The notes below the pieces were generated by a model. The model was not told where the DNA came from and did no database searches. It saw nothing but the letters and a program-made list of their open reading frames with translations. Positions 29,369 through 39,092 of a stretch of 64,000 bases of DNA are shown here, one piece after another. Made by a program: the position numbers and the translations under genes. The stretch comes from Pseudomonas asgharzadehiana. Its GTDB lineage: Bacteria > Pseudomonadota > Gammaproteobacteria > Pseudomonadales > Pseudomonadaceae. Location: assembly GCF_019139815.1 (NCBI RefSeq), contig NZ_CP077079.1:310001-374000 (forward strand), written 5' to 3'. Every line of letters starts with the position of its first letter. Position 1 is the stretch's first letter.

Positions 29369-31443
29369 GCGGATTCTTCAGTGGTTTTCCGCCGGCCCGC
29401 GACTGGTTCTATGGGGTGCGGACCTTCGCCGCGTCGATGATTGCGTTGTACATCGCCATGCTCATGCAAATGCCGCGTCCGTATTGGGCGATGGCCACCG
29501 TGTATATCGTCTCCAGCCCGTTTGTGGGGCCGACCAGTTCCAAGGCGTTGTACCGCGCCATCGGCACCTTGATGGGCGCGGCGGCGGCGGTATTTTTTGT
29601 GCCGATGTTCGTGCAATCGCCATACATTCTGGTGGTGGTGATTGCGTTGTGGACGGGCACGTTGCTGTTTCTGTCCATGCACCTGCGCACTGCGAATAAC
29701 TACGCGTTGATGCTGGCCGGCTACACCTTGCCGCTGATCGCCCTGCCGGTGGTGGATAACCCCCTGGCGGTGTGGGACGTGGCCGAAGCGCGCACCGAAG
29801 AAATCTTCCTCGGCATCGCCGTCGCCGCCGTGGTGGGCGCGATGTTCTGGCCACGGCGCCTGATGCCGGTGTTCGATGGCTCGGTGGCCAAGTGGTTTGC
29901 CGATGCGCAGGTCTACAGCCAACGTTTTCTGACGCGCAACGTGGAGCCTGAAGAAGTCAGCGCTTTACGCAGCGGCATGGTCGCCACCTTCAACACCCTC
30001 GAATTGATGATCGGCCAGTTGCCGCACGAAGGCGCGCGGCCGCAGACGGTGCGTAACACCAAGGAACTGCGCGGGCGCATGATCCATCTGCTGCCGGTGG
30101 TGGATGCCCTCGACGATGCGCTGTACGCCATCGAACACCGCGCGCCGCAGTTTCTTGAGCGCCTCACGCCGCTCCTGGACGCCACCCGCCAATGGTTGGA
30201 AGACTCCCAGCAAAGCGCGCCCCTGGACCGCTGGCGCGCCCTGCGCGACCAGGTCGACGCCCAACAGCCCCAAGGCGATGCGCTGGACGACCGCCACACC
30301 TTGTTGTTCTCCAATGCGCTGTACCGCCTGGGCGAGTGGATCGACCTGTGGCAAGACTGCCGCAGCCTGCAAGCCGCCATCCGATGCGAGAGCCAGGACA
30401 CCTGGCGCGCCGTTTACCGTCACTGGCGGCTGGGCCGGCTCACGCCGTTCCTCGACCGTGGCCTGATGTTCTATTCGGCGTTTTCCACCGTCAGCGCGAT
30501 CATCGTCGCCTCGGTACTGTGGATTTTGTTGGGCTGGACCGACGGCGGCAGCGCCGTGATCCTGGCGGCGGTGGCGTGCAGCTTCTTCGCCTCGATGGAC
30601 GACCCGGCGCCGCAGATCTATCGGTTCTTTTTCTGGACCGCGATGTCGGTGTTGTTCGCCAGCCTCTACCTGTTTCTGGTACTGCCCAATCTGCATGACT
30701 TCCCGATGCTGGTGCTGGCGTTCGCGGTGCCGTTCATTTGCATCGGCACACTGACCGTGCAGCCGCGCTTTTACCTGGGCATGTTGTTGACGCTGGTGAA
30801 CACCTCCTCATTTATCAGCATCCAGGGCGCCTATGACGCCGACTTCCTCAACTTTGCCAACGTCAACCTGGCTGGCCCGGTAGGCCTGCTGTTTGCGTTT
30901 GTGTGGACCCTGGTCGCGCGGCCCTTCGGCGCCGAACTGGCGGCCAAGCGCCTGACCCGTTTCAGCTGGCGCGACATCGTTGGCCTCACCGAACCCGCGA
31001 CCCTGGCCGAACACCGGCATATGGCCGTGCAAATGCTCGACCGGTTGATGCAGCACCTGCCGCGCCTGGCCCTTACCGGCCAGGACACCGGCATTGCCCT
31101 GCGCGATTTGCGGGTGGCGCTGAACCTGCTCGACCTGCTGGCGTACTCGCCGCGCATCCTCGGCGTGCCACGGGTGCTGCTCAACCAAGTGGTCGAGGGG
31201 GTTGGCGCTTACTTCAAGGCGTGCCTCAAGGCGGGTGAACGCCTGCCCGCGCCCAGCGGTCTGCTGATGACACTCGACCGCACGCGCCGCGCGCTCAACG
31301 GCCAGGGCCTGCAAGACGAAGACGACACCCGCCTGCACCTGCTGCACGCGTTGGCCGGCCTGCGCCTGGCGCTGTTGCCTGGCGTCGAATTCATTGATGG
31401 CACACAGATGCAAGCGCCGCTGCCCGATGGAGCGCCTTTATGA
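29365..31443 (+). CDS. FUSC/AaeB-family inner-membrane transporter
   Basis: A 692-residue transporter of the aromatic-acid exporter/fusaric-acid resistance family. Two membrane halves (about 18-165 and 365-510, each with 5-6 helices) are separated and followed by large soluble domains, the usual FUSC layout. The GTG start at 29365 overlaps the marR stop. It works with the DUF1656, HlyD and OMF proteins encoded directly downstream, all overlapping by 4 bases. Confidence 0.92.
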   Translation: MSGFFSGFPPARDWFYGVRTFAASMIALYIAMLMQMPRPYWAMATVYIVSSPFVGPTSSKALYRAIGTLMGAAAAVFFVPMFVQSPYILVVVIALWTGTLLFLSMHLRTANNYALMLAGYTLPLIALPVVDNPLAVWDVAEARTEEIFLGIAVAAVVGAMFWPRRLMPVFDGSVAKWFADAQVYSQRFLTRNVEPEEVSALRSGMVATFNTLELMIGQLPHEGARPQTVRNTKELRGRMIHLLPVVDALDDALYAIEHRAPQFLERLTPLLDATRQWLEDSQQSAPLDRWRALRDQVDAQQPQGDALDDRHTLLFSNALYRLGEWIDLWQDCRSLQAAIRCESQDTWRAVYRHWRLGRLTPFLDRGLMFYSAFSTVSAIIVASVLWILLGWTDGGSAVILAAVACSFFASMDDPAPQIYRFFFWTAMSVLFASLYLFLVLPNLHDFPMLVLAFAVPFICIGTLTVQPRFYLGMLLTLVNTSSFISIQGAYDADFLNFANVNLAGPVGLLFAFVWTLVARPFGAELAAKRLTRFSWRDIVGLTEPATLAEHRHMAVQMLDRLMQHLPRLALTGQDTGIALRDLRVALNLLDLLAYSPRILGVPRVLLNQVVEGVGAYFKACLKAGERLPAPSGLLMTLDRTRRALNGQGLQDEDDTRLHLLHALAGLRLALLPGVEFIDGTQMQAPLPDGAPL

Positions 31444-31649
31444 TCGGTGATCTGGATATAAGCGGGGTGTTCCTGCCCACGTTGCTGGTGCTCATGGGCA
31501 TTACGTATGTGTTGTTTCTGGTGGTGCACGGGTTGTTGACGCGCATGCACTTCTATCGCCTGGTCTGGCACCGGGCATTGTTCAATGTGGGGCTCTACGC
31601 GCTGTTACTGGGCGCGGTGGACTCACTCAGTCGATACCTGATGACATGA
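31440..31649 (+). CDS. DUF1656 small membrane protein (AaeX-like)
   Basis: A 69-residue protein with two membrane helices (about 10-31 and 45-66), matching the DUF1656/AaeX family nearly always found between FUSC and HlyD genes. It overlaps both neighbours by 4 bases. The exact role is unknown, but it is thought to be part of the pump. Confidence 0.9.
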   Translation: MIGDLDISGVFLPTLLVLMGITYVLFLVVHGLLTRMHFYRLVWHRALFNVGLYALLLGAVDSLSRYLMT

Positions 31650-32536
31650 AAAAACCTTTTTTGACCATCGGCCGTGTAGTCCTGACGCTGTTGATCGTGA
31701 GCTTCGCGGTCGTCGTGGTGTGGCGCATGGTCATGTACTACATGTTTGCGCCCTGGACCCGCGACGGGCACATCCGTGCCGACATCGTGCAGATCGCCCC
31801 CGACGTGTCCGGGTTGATCCAGCGCGTGGACGTGCATGACAACCAATTGGTGAGCAAGGGCCAGGTGCTGTTTGCCGTCGACCAGGACCGCTTCAAGCTG
31901 GCCCTGCGCCAGGCCCAGGCCGCCGTGGCCGACCGCCAGGAAACCCTGGCCCAGGCCCAGCGCGAGTACAAGCGTAACCGTGGCCTGGGCAACCTGGTGC
32001 CCAGCGAGCAACTGGAAGAAAGCCAGTCCCGCGTGGCCCGTGCCCAATCGGCCCTGGCCGAAGCGCAGGTGACGGTGGACTCCGCCCAACTGAACCTCGA
32101 CCGCTCGGTGATCCGCAGCCCGGTGGACGGCTACGTCAACGACCGCGCGCCGCGCACCCAGGAGTTCGTCACCGCCGGGCGCCCGGTGCTGTCGGTGGTG
32201 GACAGCAACTCGTTCCACATTGACGGCTATTTCGAAGAGACCAAGCTCGACGGCATCCAGGTCGGCATGGGCGTGGATATCCGCGTGATCGGCGATAACG
32301 CGCGCCTGCGCGGCCACGTGCAGAGCATCGTCGCCGGTATCGAAGACCGCGACCGCAGCAGTGGCTCCAACCTGCTGCCCAACGTCAACCCGGCGTTCAG
32401 TTGGGTGCGCCTGGCCCAGCGGATTCCGGTGCGCATCGCCTTTGACGAAGTGCCGGCGGACTTTCGCATGATCGCCGGGCGTACAGCCACCGTATCGATC
32501 ATCGGCGACAAACCCCCTGCCGGAGCCCAGCCATGA
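31646..32536 (+). CDS. HlyD-family adaptor (AaeA-like)
   Basis: A 296-residue membrane-fusion protein with an N-terminal helix (8-30), an AaeA-type start of the periplasmic part (YMFAPWTRDGHIRADIVQIA), a short coiled-coil hairpin (~80-145) and a beta-barrel domain (FHIDGYFEETKLDGI). It links the FUSC pump to the outer-membrane channel. Confidence 0.93.
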   Translation: MKKPFLTIGRVVLTLLIVSFAVVVVWRMVMYYMFAPWTRDGHIRADIVQIAPDVSGLIQRVDVHDNQLVSKGQVLFAVDQDRFKLALRQAQAAVADRQETLAQAQREYKRNRGLGNLVPSEQLEESQSRVARAQSALAEAQVTVDSAQLNLDRSVIRSPVDGYVNDRAPRTQEFVTAGRPVLSVVDSNSFHIDGYFEETKLDGIQVGMGVDIRVIGDNARLRGHVQSIVAGIEDRDRSSGSNLLPNVNPAFSWVRLAQRIPVRIAFDEVPADFRMIAGRTATVSIIGDKPPAGAQP

Positions 32537-33975
32537 AGCAGCTGTTGGCCGCCGCCGCGCTGGGTTTGCTGTTGTCGGCCTGCCAGGTGGTAGGGCCGGA
32601 TTACCAGCTACCGGACAAGGCCGCCGTCAACCGTGCCGACCTGCAAGGGCAACTGCCATTGGACGGTAAACACGTGGTGTCGGCGCCGGTCCCCGACGAC
32701 TGGTGGAAACTGTACAAAGACCCGCGCCTGGATGAGCTGGTGCGCCAGGCCATGGCCTCCAACACCGACCTGCGTGTGGCCGCCGCCAACTTGCAGCGCG
32801 CGCGTTTTCAGACGCAACAGGCGCAATCCGCCGGTGGCTGGAGCGCCGGGGCCAAGGCTGAAGCGCAGCGCCTGCAGGAATCCGGCGAGGCGTTTTTGCT
32901 GGCGGACAAGGTCCCGGTGGACAACATCGGCAGCGTGGGCATCACCACCTCTTATCAATTTGACCTGTTCGGCACCTTGCAGCGCGGCATCGAAAGCGCC
33001 CAGGCCAGTGCCGACGCGGCCCAGGCCGCCGCCGATATTGCGCGCATCACGCTGGTCGCCGATGTGGTGCGCTCCTACACCCAGGTCTGCGCGGCCAACG
33101 AAGAGTTGGCGATTGCCAACCAATCCCTGGCCCTGCAAGCCCAGAGCACCCGCCTGACCCAACGGCTGCGCGACGCCGGCCGGGGCGACGAGACCCAAGT
33201 CACGCGCTCGCAAACCCAGTACAAATCGCTGCGCGCCGACATGCCGCGCTACGAAGCGGCGCGCCAGGCCGGGCTGTTCCGCCTGTCGATGCTGCTGGCC
33301 AAGCCGGTCGACCAGTTGCCGGCGGGCACCGGCGGTTGCGCCGAGCTGCCGCACATCGCCCAGCTGTTGCCGGTGGGCGACGGTGCCGCGCTGCTCAAGC
33401 GTCGCCCCGACGTGCGCCAGGCCGAACGCCAATTGGCGGCTGCCACGGCGCGTATCGGCGTAGCCACCGGCGCGCTGTACCCGGACATCGCCATTGGTGC
33501 CACCGTCGGTACCGTTGGCCTGCTCGACAACCTCGGCCAGCCGGCCACCAACCGCTGGGGCTTCGGCCCGATGATCAGTTGGACCGTGCCGACCAACGGC
33601 GCGCGCGCGCGCATCCATGAAGCCGAAGCCGCCACCCAGGGCGCCCTGGCGCATTTCGATGGGGTGGTGCTCAACGCCATCCGCGAAACCCAGACCGGCC
33701 TTGCGCAATACACCGCCGTGTTGCAGCGCCGCGACGCGCTCGCCGATGCCGAGCAATCAGCCCGCCAAGCCGCGGACCAGACCCACCGGTTCTTCCAGGC
33801 CGGGCGCGAGTCGTTCCTCGCCGACCTGCAAGCCACCCGCACCTACACCGCGATGCGCGCGCAATTGGCGGCGGCCAATACTCAGGTCGCCATGAGCCAG
33901 ATCGATCTGTTCCTGGCCCTGGGCGGCGGTTGGGAAAGCGGACGAACGCACGCTTCGCCAGCCAGCAAACCCTGA
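32533..33975 (+). CDS. NodT-family outer-membrane efflux lipoprotein
   Basis: A 480-residue TolC-like channel with a lipoprotein signal ending LLSAC (Cys17) and then QVVGPDYQLP. It has two outer-membrane-efflux repeats. It is the last gene of the MarR-controlled operon and a paralogue of the channel at 20371-21816, though clearly diverged. Confidence 0.93.
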   Translation: MKQLLAAAALGLLLSACQVVGPDYQLPDKAAVNRADLQGQLPLDGKHVVSAPVPDDWWKLYKDPRLDELVRQAMASNTDLRVAAANLQRARFQTQQAQSAGGWSAGAKAEAQRLQESGEAFLLADKVPVDNIGSVGITTSYQFDLFGTLQRGIESAQASADAAQAAADIARITLVADVVRSYTQVCAANEELAIANQSLALQAQSTRLTQRLRDAGRGDETQVTRSQTQYKSLRADMPRYEAARQAGLFRLSMLLAKPVDQLPAGTGGCAELPHIAQLLPVGDGAALLKRRPDVRQAERQLAAATARIGVATGALYPDIAIGATVGTVGLLDNLGQPATNRWGFGPMISWTVPTNGARARIHEAEAATQGALAHFDGVVLNAIRETQTGLAQYTAVLQRRDALADAEQSARQAADQTHRFFQAGRESFLADLQATRTYTAMRAQLAAANTQVAMSQIDLFLALGGGWESGRTHASPASKP

Positions 33976-33994
33976 GCCAATAGCTATGCTTTGA

Positions 33995-34021
33995 CAGGCA
34001 GGCCCCGTGACGGCCTGCCTG
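33995..34021 (+). terminator. Hairpin after the efflux operon
   Basis: CAGGCAGGCC / GGCCTGCCTG with a 7-base loop, 20 bases past the OMF stop. It is a strong stem without a long T-run. Confidence 0.55.
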
Positions 34022-34055
34022 ACACTGCTCGCGTTTGCTCATGGGGATTCCAATA

Positions 34056-34688
34056 ATGAAAAACCCTTATGCTCCCGCTTTCTGGTGCGTGCTCTTCGCA
34101 CTGGTGCTGTTATCGGCCGCGTATTTCTATGGCGTCATGCTCGCCCATCAGCTCGACAAGGCCATGGTCTTTCTCGACAGCGCCTGCCTGGTGATCGGCA
34201 CCTTGTCCATCGGCGTTGTCGCCTGGGCGTCCTACCAGAATCAACGGGTCAAGAAAAAACTCCTGGAACAAGGCAAGACCCGCGTGGCGATCTGGGATAC
34301 CAAGGTTGCGCTGCGCCGAGTCGAAACCGTGTTCGACCGCTATTTCTGGGGCAGCTACTGGCAGCCGGGGCGCACCTTCCAGGAAGTGATGGGCGACCTG
34401 ACCGGCACACCGCTGGAAAAAAGCCTCGAAGTCCTGAAAAAACAGTGTGTCGTGCTCGACAAGCAAGTCGCTGACGGCCGGCACTGGCTCAATAACGCTC
34501 GGGAGTTATCCGACGTCGCCACGCAGATGGCCCGCGAGCGCTACCAACTGGACTTCTGCGACCCCAAGGCCGACACGCCCGGCAATGCGGTGATACACCG
34601 CGAGTTTGAAGTGCTGGTGTACACATGGACGGCGCGGCTCAAGAGTTTTGATCACCAGTTGGATGAAATCGAATTGGAGTATTCGTGA
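34056..34688 (+). CDS. Hypothetical inner-membrane protein
   Basis: A 210-residue protein with two N-terminal membrane helices (about 8-28 and 38-60) and a cytoplasmic helical domain rich in charged residues, probably coiled coil (VADGRHWLNNARELSDVA). I do not recognise the family. An in-frame TTG at 34035 is possible, but ATG 34056 has GGGGA 9 bases upstream. Confidence 0.75.
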   Translation: MKNPYAPAFWCVLFALVLLSAAYFYGVMLAHQLDKAMVFLDSACLVIGTLSIGVVAWASYQNQRVKKKLLEQGKTRVAIWDTKVALRRVETVFDRYFWGSYWQPGRTFQEVMGDLTGTPLEKSLEVLKKQCVVLDKQVADGRHWLNNARELSDVATQMARERYQLDFCDPKADTPGNAVIHREFEVLVYTWTARLKSFDHQLDEIELEYS

Positions 34689-34834
34689 ACTAGTCGTGAA
34701 CTGATCCCTCTGAAAGGCTGGGCCGTTTGTGGCCGCCAGTGCTAATCTTCCCCCGCTTTCGGCGGGCTTGAGCCAACCCCTACAGGGTTCAAGGAAGACA
34801 GCCCACTCCTCACAGGATTTGATCAGGTCACTTC

Positions 34835-36331
34835 ATGAATAAGCCAGCAGTCGTACTTTTGGGTTTTGTGGTCGCCGTTGGCGTCGTCAGTGCAGGCGGC
34901 GCCTGGTACACCGGTAAGCAACTGGAACCGGTGCTGCAAACCGCGATCCAGAACGCCAACAAGGAACTGCAGACCTCAATGGCCGGCGTCGACGGCACCG
35001 TGGCCCTGGAACTGGTCTCCCTCGACCGTGGCGTGTTCAGCAGCACCGCGCACTATCGCCTGAAGGGCCAGGGCTCGGTGTTCGGCGCAGACAACCCCAA
35101 CCCCGAATTGCTTTTTGTCGACCATATCGAACACGGCCCGCTGCCGGTCTCGCGCCTGGTGACGCTCAAATGGCTGCCGGTCATGGCCACCAGTCACTAT
35201 GAGCTGGAAAAGAGCCCAACCACCGAGAAGTGGTTCGCTGCGGCCAAAGACGTGTCGCCGCTCAAAGGCGTGGCCAATATCGGCTACACCCGTTCGGTCA
35301 ACGGCAACATCGAGTTGCTGCCGCTAGAGTTCAAGGACGACAAATCGTCGGTGAGCTTCTCCGGCGCCAACCTGAACTTCGACGGCACCGCTGAAGGCCA
35401 GAAGGTCAAGGCCGATGGTTTTATGAACAGCCTCAAGGTCGCCGCCGTGGATGCCAATGGCGAAGCCTTCGAAGCCGACCTGTCGGGCCTGACCATCGCC
35501 AGCAACCTGGAAAAATCCACCTTCGGGTTTTACACCGGGCAAAACACCATCGAGCTGAGCGACAGCAAGTTCACCTTCGGCCCACAGAAATCCGTGCTGA
35601 GCTTCAAAGGCTTCGAGCAAAAAGACTCCAGCGAAACCAAGGACAACAACCTGGCCGGCCGCGTCGACTACAAGATCGACGAGATTGGCTACCAGGGCAA
35701 ACCCGTGGGCTCGGCGGCCATGGCCGTGAGCATGAAGAACATCGACATTCCGGCCATGCTGGTGCTGACCAAGCTGTACCAGGACAAAATGCAGCCGGTG
35801 CAAGCCGCCGCGGCCGCTGGCGAACCGGCTCCGGAGCTGCAACTGACCGACGCCGAACAGGCCTTGGCCGAAGCCAACGTCAACCAGGTACTGGCCGCCA
35901 AACCGCACCTGGCCCTGGAAAACCTGTCGCTGAAAACCACCCACGGCGAAAGCAAGTTCAACCTGCTCGTGGACCTGGCCAAACCGGCCTCCATGGAGCT
36001 GCCGCCGGTTGAGCTGGGCAAGCAGATGATCACGCTGCTGGATGCCAACCTCACGCTGTCCAAGCCGATGATTGGCGATGTGTCCGCATTGCAGGCGCAG
36101 CTGGGCGGTGTGACCGACCCTAAAGCCATCGAGCAGCAATCCCAGATGGCCGCCGAGATGGTCAGCGGCATGGCGGTAGGTACGCAGTTGGCGACCCTGG
36201 TGGGCAGCGAGGTAGTGTCCAAGTTGCACTACGCCAACAATGAAGTGACCTTCAACGGCCAGAAGATGACGGTTGAGCAGTTCATTGGCTTTGTCATGGG
36301 CAAAGTCGGTGGGATGAGCGGCGGGCAGTAA
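34835..36331 (+). CDS. YdgA/DUF945 family protein
   Basis: A 498-residue envelope protein: an N-terminal signal anchor (MNKPAVVLLGFVVAVGVVSA), then a long beta-rich body typical of DUF945 (YdgA) with the early motif SLDRGVFSSTAHYRL. Related proteins are inner-membrane-anchored periplasmic proteins of the AsmA/YhdP-like kind. Function unknown. It is followed by a perfect REP-type terminator. Confidence 0.85.
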   Translation: MNKPAVVLLGFVVAVGVVSAGGAWYTGKQLEPVLQTAIQNANKELQTSMAGVDGTVALELVSLDRGVFSSTAHYRLKGQGSVFGADNPNPELLFVDHIEHGPLPVSRLVTLKWLPVMATSHYELEKSPTTEKWFAAAKDVSPLKGVANIGYTRSVNGNIELLPLEFKDDKSSVSFSGANLNFDGTAEGQKVKADGFMNSLKVAAVDANGEAFEADLSGLTIASNLEKSTFGFYTGQNTIELSDSKFTFGPQKSVLSFKGFEQKDSSETKDNNLAGRVDYKIDEIGYQGKPVGSAAMAVSMKNIDIPAMLVLTKLYQDKMQPVQAAAAAGEPAPELQLTDAEQALAEANVNQVLAAKPHLALENLSLKTTHGESKFNLLVDLAKPASMELPPVELGKQMITLLDANLTLSKPMIGDVSALQAQLGGVTDPKAIEQQSQMAAEMVSGMAVGTQLATLVGSEVVSKLHYANNEVTFNGQKMTVEQFIGFVMGKVGGMSGGQ

Positions 36332-36378
36332 CCGCTCAACATCCGGCCTCCTAGTAAGGTCGCTTGAAATGCAGTCAA

Positions 36379-36412
36379 AATGTGGGAGGGGGCTTGCCCC
36401 CTCCCACATTTG
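36379..36412. terminator. REP-type perfect hairpin with T-run
   Basis: TGTGGGAGGGGGC / GCCCCCTCCCACA with a 2-base loop, flanked by AAA and TTTGTTTTT. It combines the Pseudomonas REP core with the shape of an intrinsic terminator, and sits between DUF945 and the pga operon. Confidence 0.8.
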
Positions 36413-36448
36413 TTTTTGCGTAGCGCAAAAAAGCGATCAGCCAATTCT

Positions 36449-36599
36449 GAACAATTGTTCTGATTTGAATTTCTTCTTACTTTCCTGAGAGATAGTTCGC
36501 ACAGGAAAGCTAGGCCGGGTCATTAGACGCCGGCACCCTGAGCGCTTCGCTCAGGATCACCTATCGTTACAGCTTTCCGTGTGTAAGGAAGCTCACGAT
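36449..36599 (+). promoter_or_regulatory. pgaA upstream region with dyads and RsmA-type GGA sites
   Basis: The region contains a perfect 12-base palindrome GAACAATTGTTC (36449-36460), an inverted repeat CTTTCCTG / CAGGAAAG (36480-36509) and a hairpin CCTGAGCG / CGCTCAGG (36538-36555). Three A-N-GGA motifs (near 36504, 36553 and the Shine-Dalgarno AAGGAAG at 36585-36591) fit RsmA/CsrA binding. In E. coli the pgaA leader is a well-known CsrA target, so post-transcriptional control here is plausible. No exact promoter was assigned. Confidence 0.5.
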
Positions 36600-39080
36600 A
36601 TGTTGCGAAACCTACCACTCAGTGCATCAGGCCGGTTGCGACTGTTCGTCGGGGCCGCTTTATGCAGCCAACTGCTGATACCCACCTTCGCCATGGCCGA
36701 CCCGGCCTATGACGCGCTGATCATTCAGGCACGCAACGGCAACTTCACGCCCGCGCTCACCCAATTGCGCCAGCTGTCGGCCGAACGCCAGACGCCTGGC
36801 CAGGTCAGCGATCACCTGGTGATCGCCGGTTGGGCCGGCCAGGACGCCGAAGTGCTGAAGGTGTACGAGGCCCAGGGCAAAAATCGCAACCTCAGCACCC
36901 AGGCGCTCGCCACGGTGGCGCGTACCTATCGCAATCAAAAGCAGTGGGCCCAGGCTGAAGCTGTTTATCGCCAGGCGCTGCTGCGTGAACCGAATAACAT
37001 CGACCTGCAACTGGGCCTGGCGCTGACCCAGGCCGACGGCGGCAAGGCCAACGAAGCCGTGCAACGCACCCGCGCCTTGGTGGTCGCCAAACCGGATGAC
37101 CCTAACCGGCGCATGGCCCTAGGCTACGCGCTGACCCGCGCCGGCCTGAACTACGACGCGCTGTTTGAATTCGACCAGGCGTTTACCCGTGCCGGCGACA
37201 AACCTGAAGTCGCCCGCGAATACATCGTCGCCCTGCAAAAGGCCCGCCTGCCGCAAGCGGCGTTGCGCCTGTCGGCCCAGCGCCCTGGCCTGCTTGACGC
37301 GGTCACCCAGCGCCGCCTCGAAGGCGACCTCGCCGCCGAGCGCGTGCGCATGGCCGAGTTCGCCACGCGCAGCGAAAAAGACCGCTATGTGGTGGCCGAC
37401 CGTGCCTTGGCCGACTACGACACACTCATCGCCCGCTGGACCCCGGACGCCACCGCCCATGACGATGTGGTGCGCTGGCGCATCGACCGCCTGGGCGCGC
37501 TCAAGGCCAGGGCGCGCACCGCCGAGGTCATCCGCGAGTACGAAACCCTTAAAGGCGAAGGCGTGCAACTGCCGACCTATGCCGTGCGCTGGGTGGCGGC
37601 GTCATACCTCGACCAACGCCTGCCGGAAAAAGCCGAGCCGTTGTATCGCCAGGCACTGAGTGCTTCGGACGCTGAGCCGGACGACCGGGTCGAAGACACC
37701 ACGGCGTTGTTTTACGCCTTGCAGGAAAGCAACAAAGGCGAGGATGCCAACGAGGTTGCCAAAGCGCTCGCCAACAGCCAGAAACCTCGGGTCGAACTCA
37801 AGGGCCTGCCCATCGGCAACCCCAACGACGCCTGGATGGACGCGCAACAACTGTCGGCCCAGGCCGGCGTGTATGGCGGTGACCTGCCGGGCAGCGAAGC
37901 CGGCCTGGAAGCATTGGTGGCCAAAGCCCCCGGCAACGTCGGCCTGCGCCTCGCCCAGGCCGATATGTACCGCGCCCGTGACCTGCCGCGCCGTGCCGAA
38001 GGCGTGCTCAAGGAAACCGAAGCCCAGGCGCCGCGTGACATTGGCCTGGAAATCAGCCAGGCCTACACCGCCATGGACCTGCAAGAGTGGCGGCAACTGG
38101 ATGTGCTGACCGATGACGTGGTGGCCCGCAACCCAGACAGCCGGCAGGTGCAACGCCTCAAACGCCTGCGCGATGTACACGACATGGCCGAACTGCGCGT
38201 CGAAGCCTACACCGGTAAAAGCTTCGGCGGCGGCGGTGACAACGAAGCCGGTGCGGTGGCCGGTAACCGCGACTGGGGCATCGAAAGCGTGATCTACACG
38301 CCGCCCATCGACGAAGACTGGCGCCTGTTCGCTGGCGCCGGTTATGCCACCGCCGACTTTGAAGAAGGCACCGGTCACCACCGTTGGCAGCGTGTCGGCG
38401 TGGAGCGGCGCACCCGTGACCTGACCCTGGAAGCCGAGGTGTCCAACCACTCCTATGGCTTTGGTTCCAAGCAGGGCGCCCGCGTAGCGTTCGCCCACGA
38501 CATCAACGACAACTGGCAATACGGCGCCAGTCTCGATTACCTCTCGGCCACCACGCCATTGCGTGCGCTGAATGCCGACATCACCGCCAACGGCGGCAGC
38601 GGTTTTATCCGCTGGCGCGCCAACGAAAGCCGTGAGTGGAAACTGTCCCTCAGCCCGTCCCACTTCAGCGACGGCAACGACCGCTTGGAAGCCTTGCTCA
38701 CCGGCCGCGAAGGCATCTACAGCTCACCGAAAGTGCAGGTAGACCTGGGCCTGGAAGTCGGTGCCAGCCGCAACAGCAAGGAAGACACGGTGTACTTCAA
38801 TCCCAAGTCGGATTTCACCGTATTGCCCGTCGTCACCATCAATCACGTGCTCTATCACCGCTACGAGACCCAGTGGAGTCAGCAGTTCCAGGTCGGTGCG
38901 GGCACCTATAGCCAGCGCGATTACTCCACCGGCGGCATGGCCCTGATCGGCTACGGCCAACGCTTTCGCTGGAACGATGTACTGGACGTCGGTGCCAACC
39001 TGAGCCTGATCAGCCGACCTTATGACGGTGATCGCGAACGCGATCTGCGCCTGCTCGTCGACCTCACTTACCGTTTCTAA
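36600..39080 (+). CDS. pgaA: Poly-beta-1,6-GlcNAc export porin PgaA
   Basis: Outer-membrane porin that exports the biofilm polysaccharide PNAG. The 826-residue protein (E. coli 807) has a signal peptide ending TFAMA, an N-terminal helical TPR part (~30-520; NQKQWAQAEAVYRQAL is a typical repeat) that binds the polymer and PgaB, and a C-terminal 16-strand barrel ending in LVDLTYRF. The open frame reaches GTG 36579, but AAGGAAG 8 bases before ATG 36600 fixes the start. It is the first gene of pgaABCD. Confidence 0.95.
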   Translation: MLRNLPLSASGRLRLFVGAALCSQLLIPTFAMADPAYDALIIQARNGNFTPALTQLRQLSAERQTPGQVSDHLVIAGWAGQDAEVLKVYEAQGKNRNLSTQALATVARTYRNQKQWAQAEAVYRQALLREPNNIDLQLGLALTQADGGKANEAVQRTRALVVAKPDDPNRRMALGYALTRAGLNYDALFEFDQAFTRAGDKPEVAREYIVALQKARLPQAALRLSAQRPGLLDAVTQRRLEGDLAAERVRMAEFATRSEKDRYVVADRALADYDTLIARWTPDATAHDDVVRWRIDRLGALKARARTAEVIREYETLKGEGVQLPTYAVRWVAASYLDQRLPEKAEPLYRQALSASDAEPDDRVEDTTALFYALQESNKGEDANEVAKALANSQKPRVELKGLPIGNPNDAWMDAQQLSAQAGVYGGDLPGSEAGLEALVAKAPGNVGLRLAQADMYRARDLPRRAEGVLKETEAQAPRDIGLEISQAYTAMDLQEWRQLDVLTDDVVARNPDSRQVQRLKRLRDVHDMAELRVEAYTGKSFGGGGDNEAGAVAGNRDWGIESVIYTPPIDEDWRLFAGAGYATADFEEGTGHHRWQRVGVERRTRDLTLEAEVSNHSYGFGSKQGARVAFAHDINDNWQYGASLDYLSATTPLRALNADITANGGSGFIRWRANESREWKLSLSPSHFSDGNDRLEALLTGREGIYSSPKVQVDLGLEVGASRNSKEDTVYFNPKSDFTVLPVVTINHVLYHRYETQWSQQFQVGAGTYSQRDYSTGGMALIGYGQRFRWNDVLDVGANLSLISRPYDGDRERDLRLLVDLTYRF

Positions 39081-39092
39081 AAGAGCCTGACC

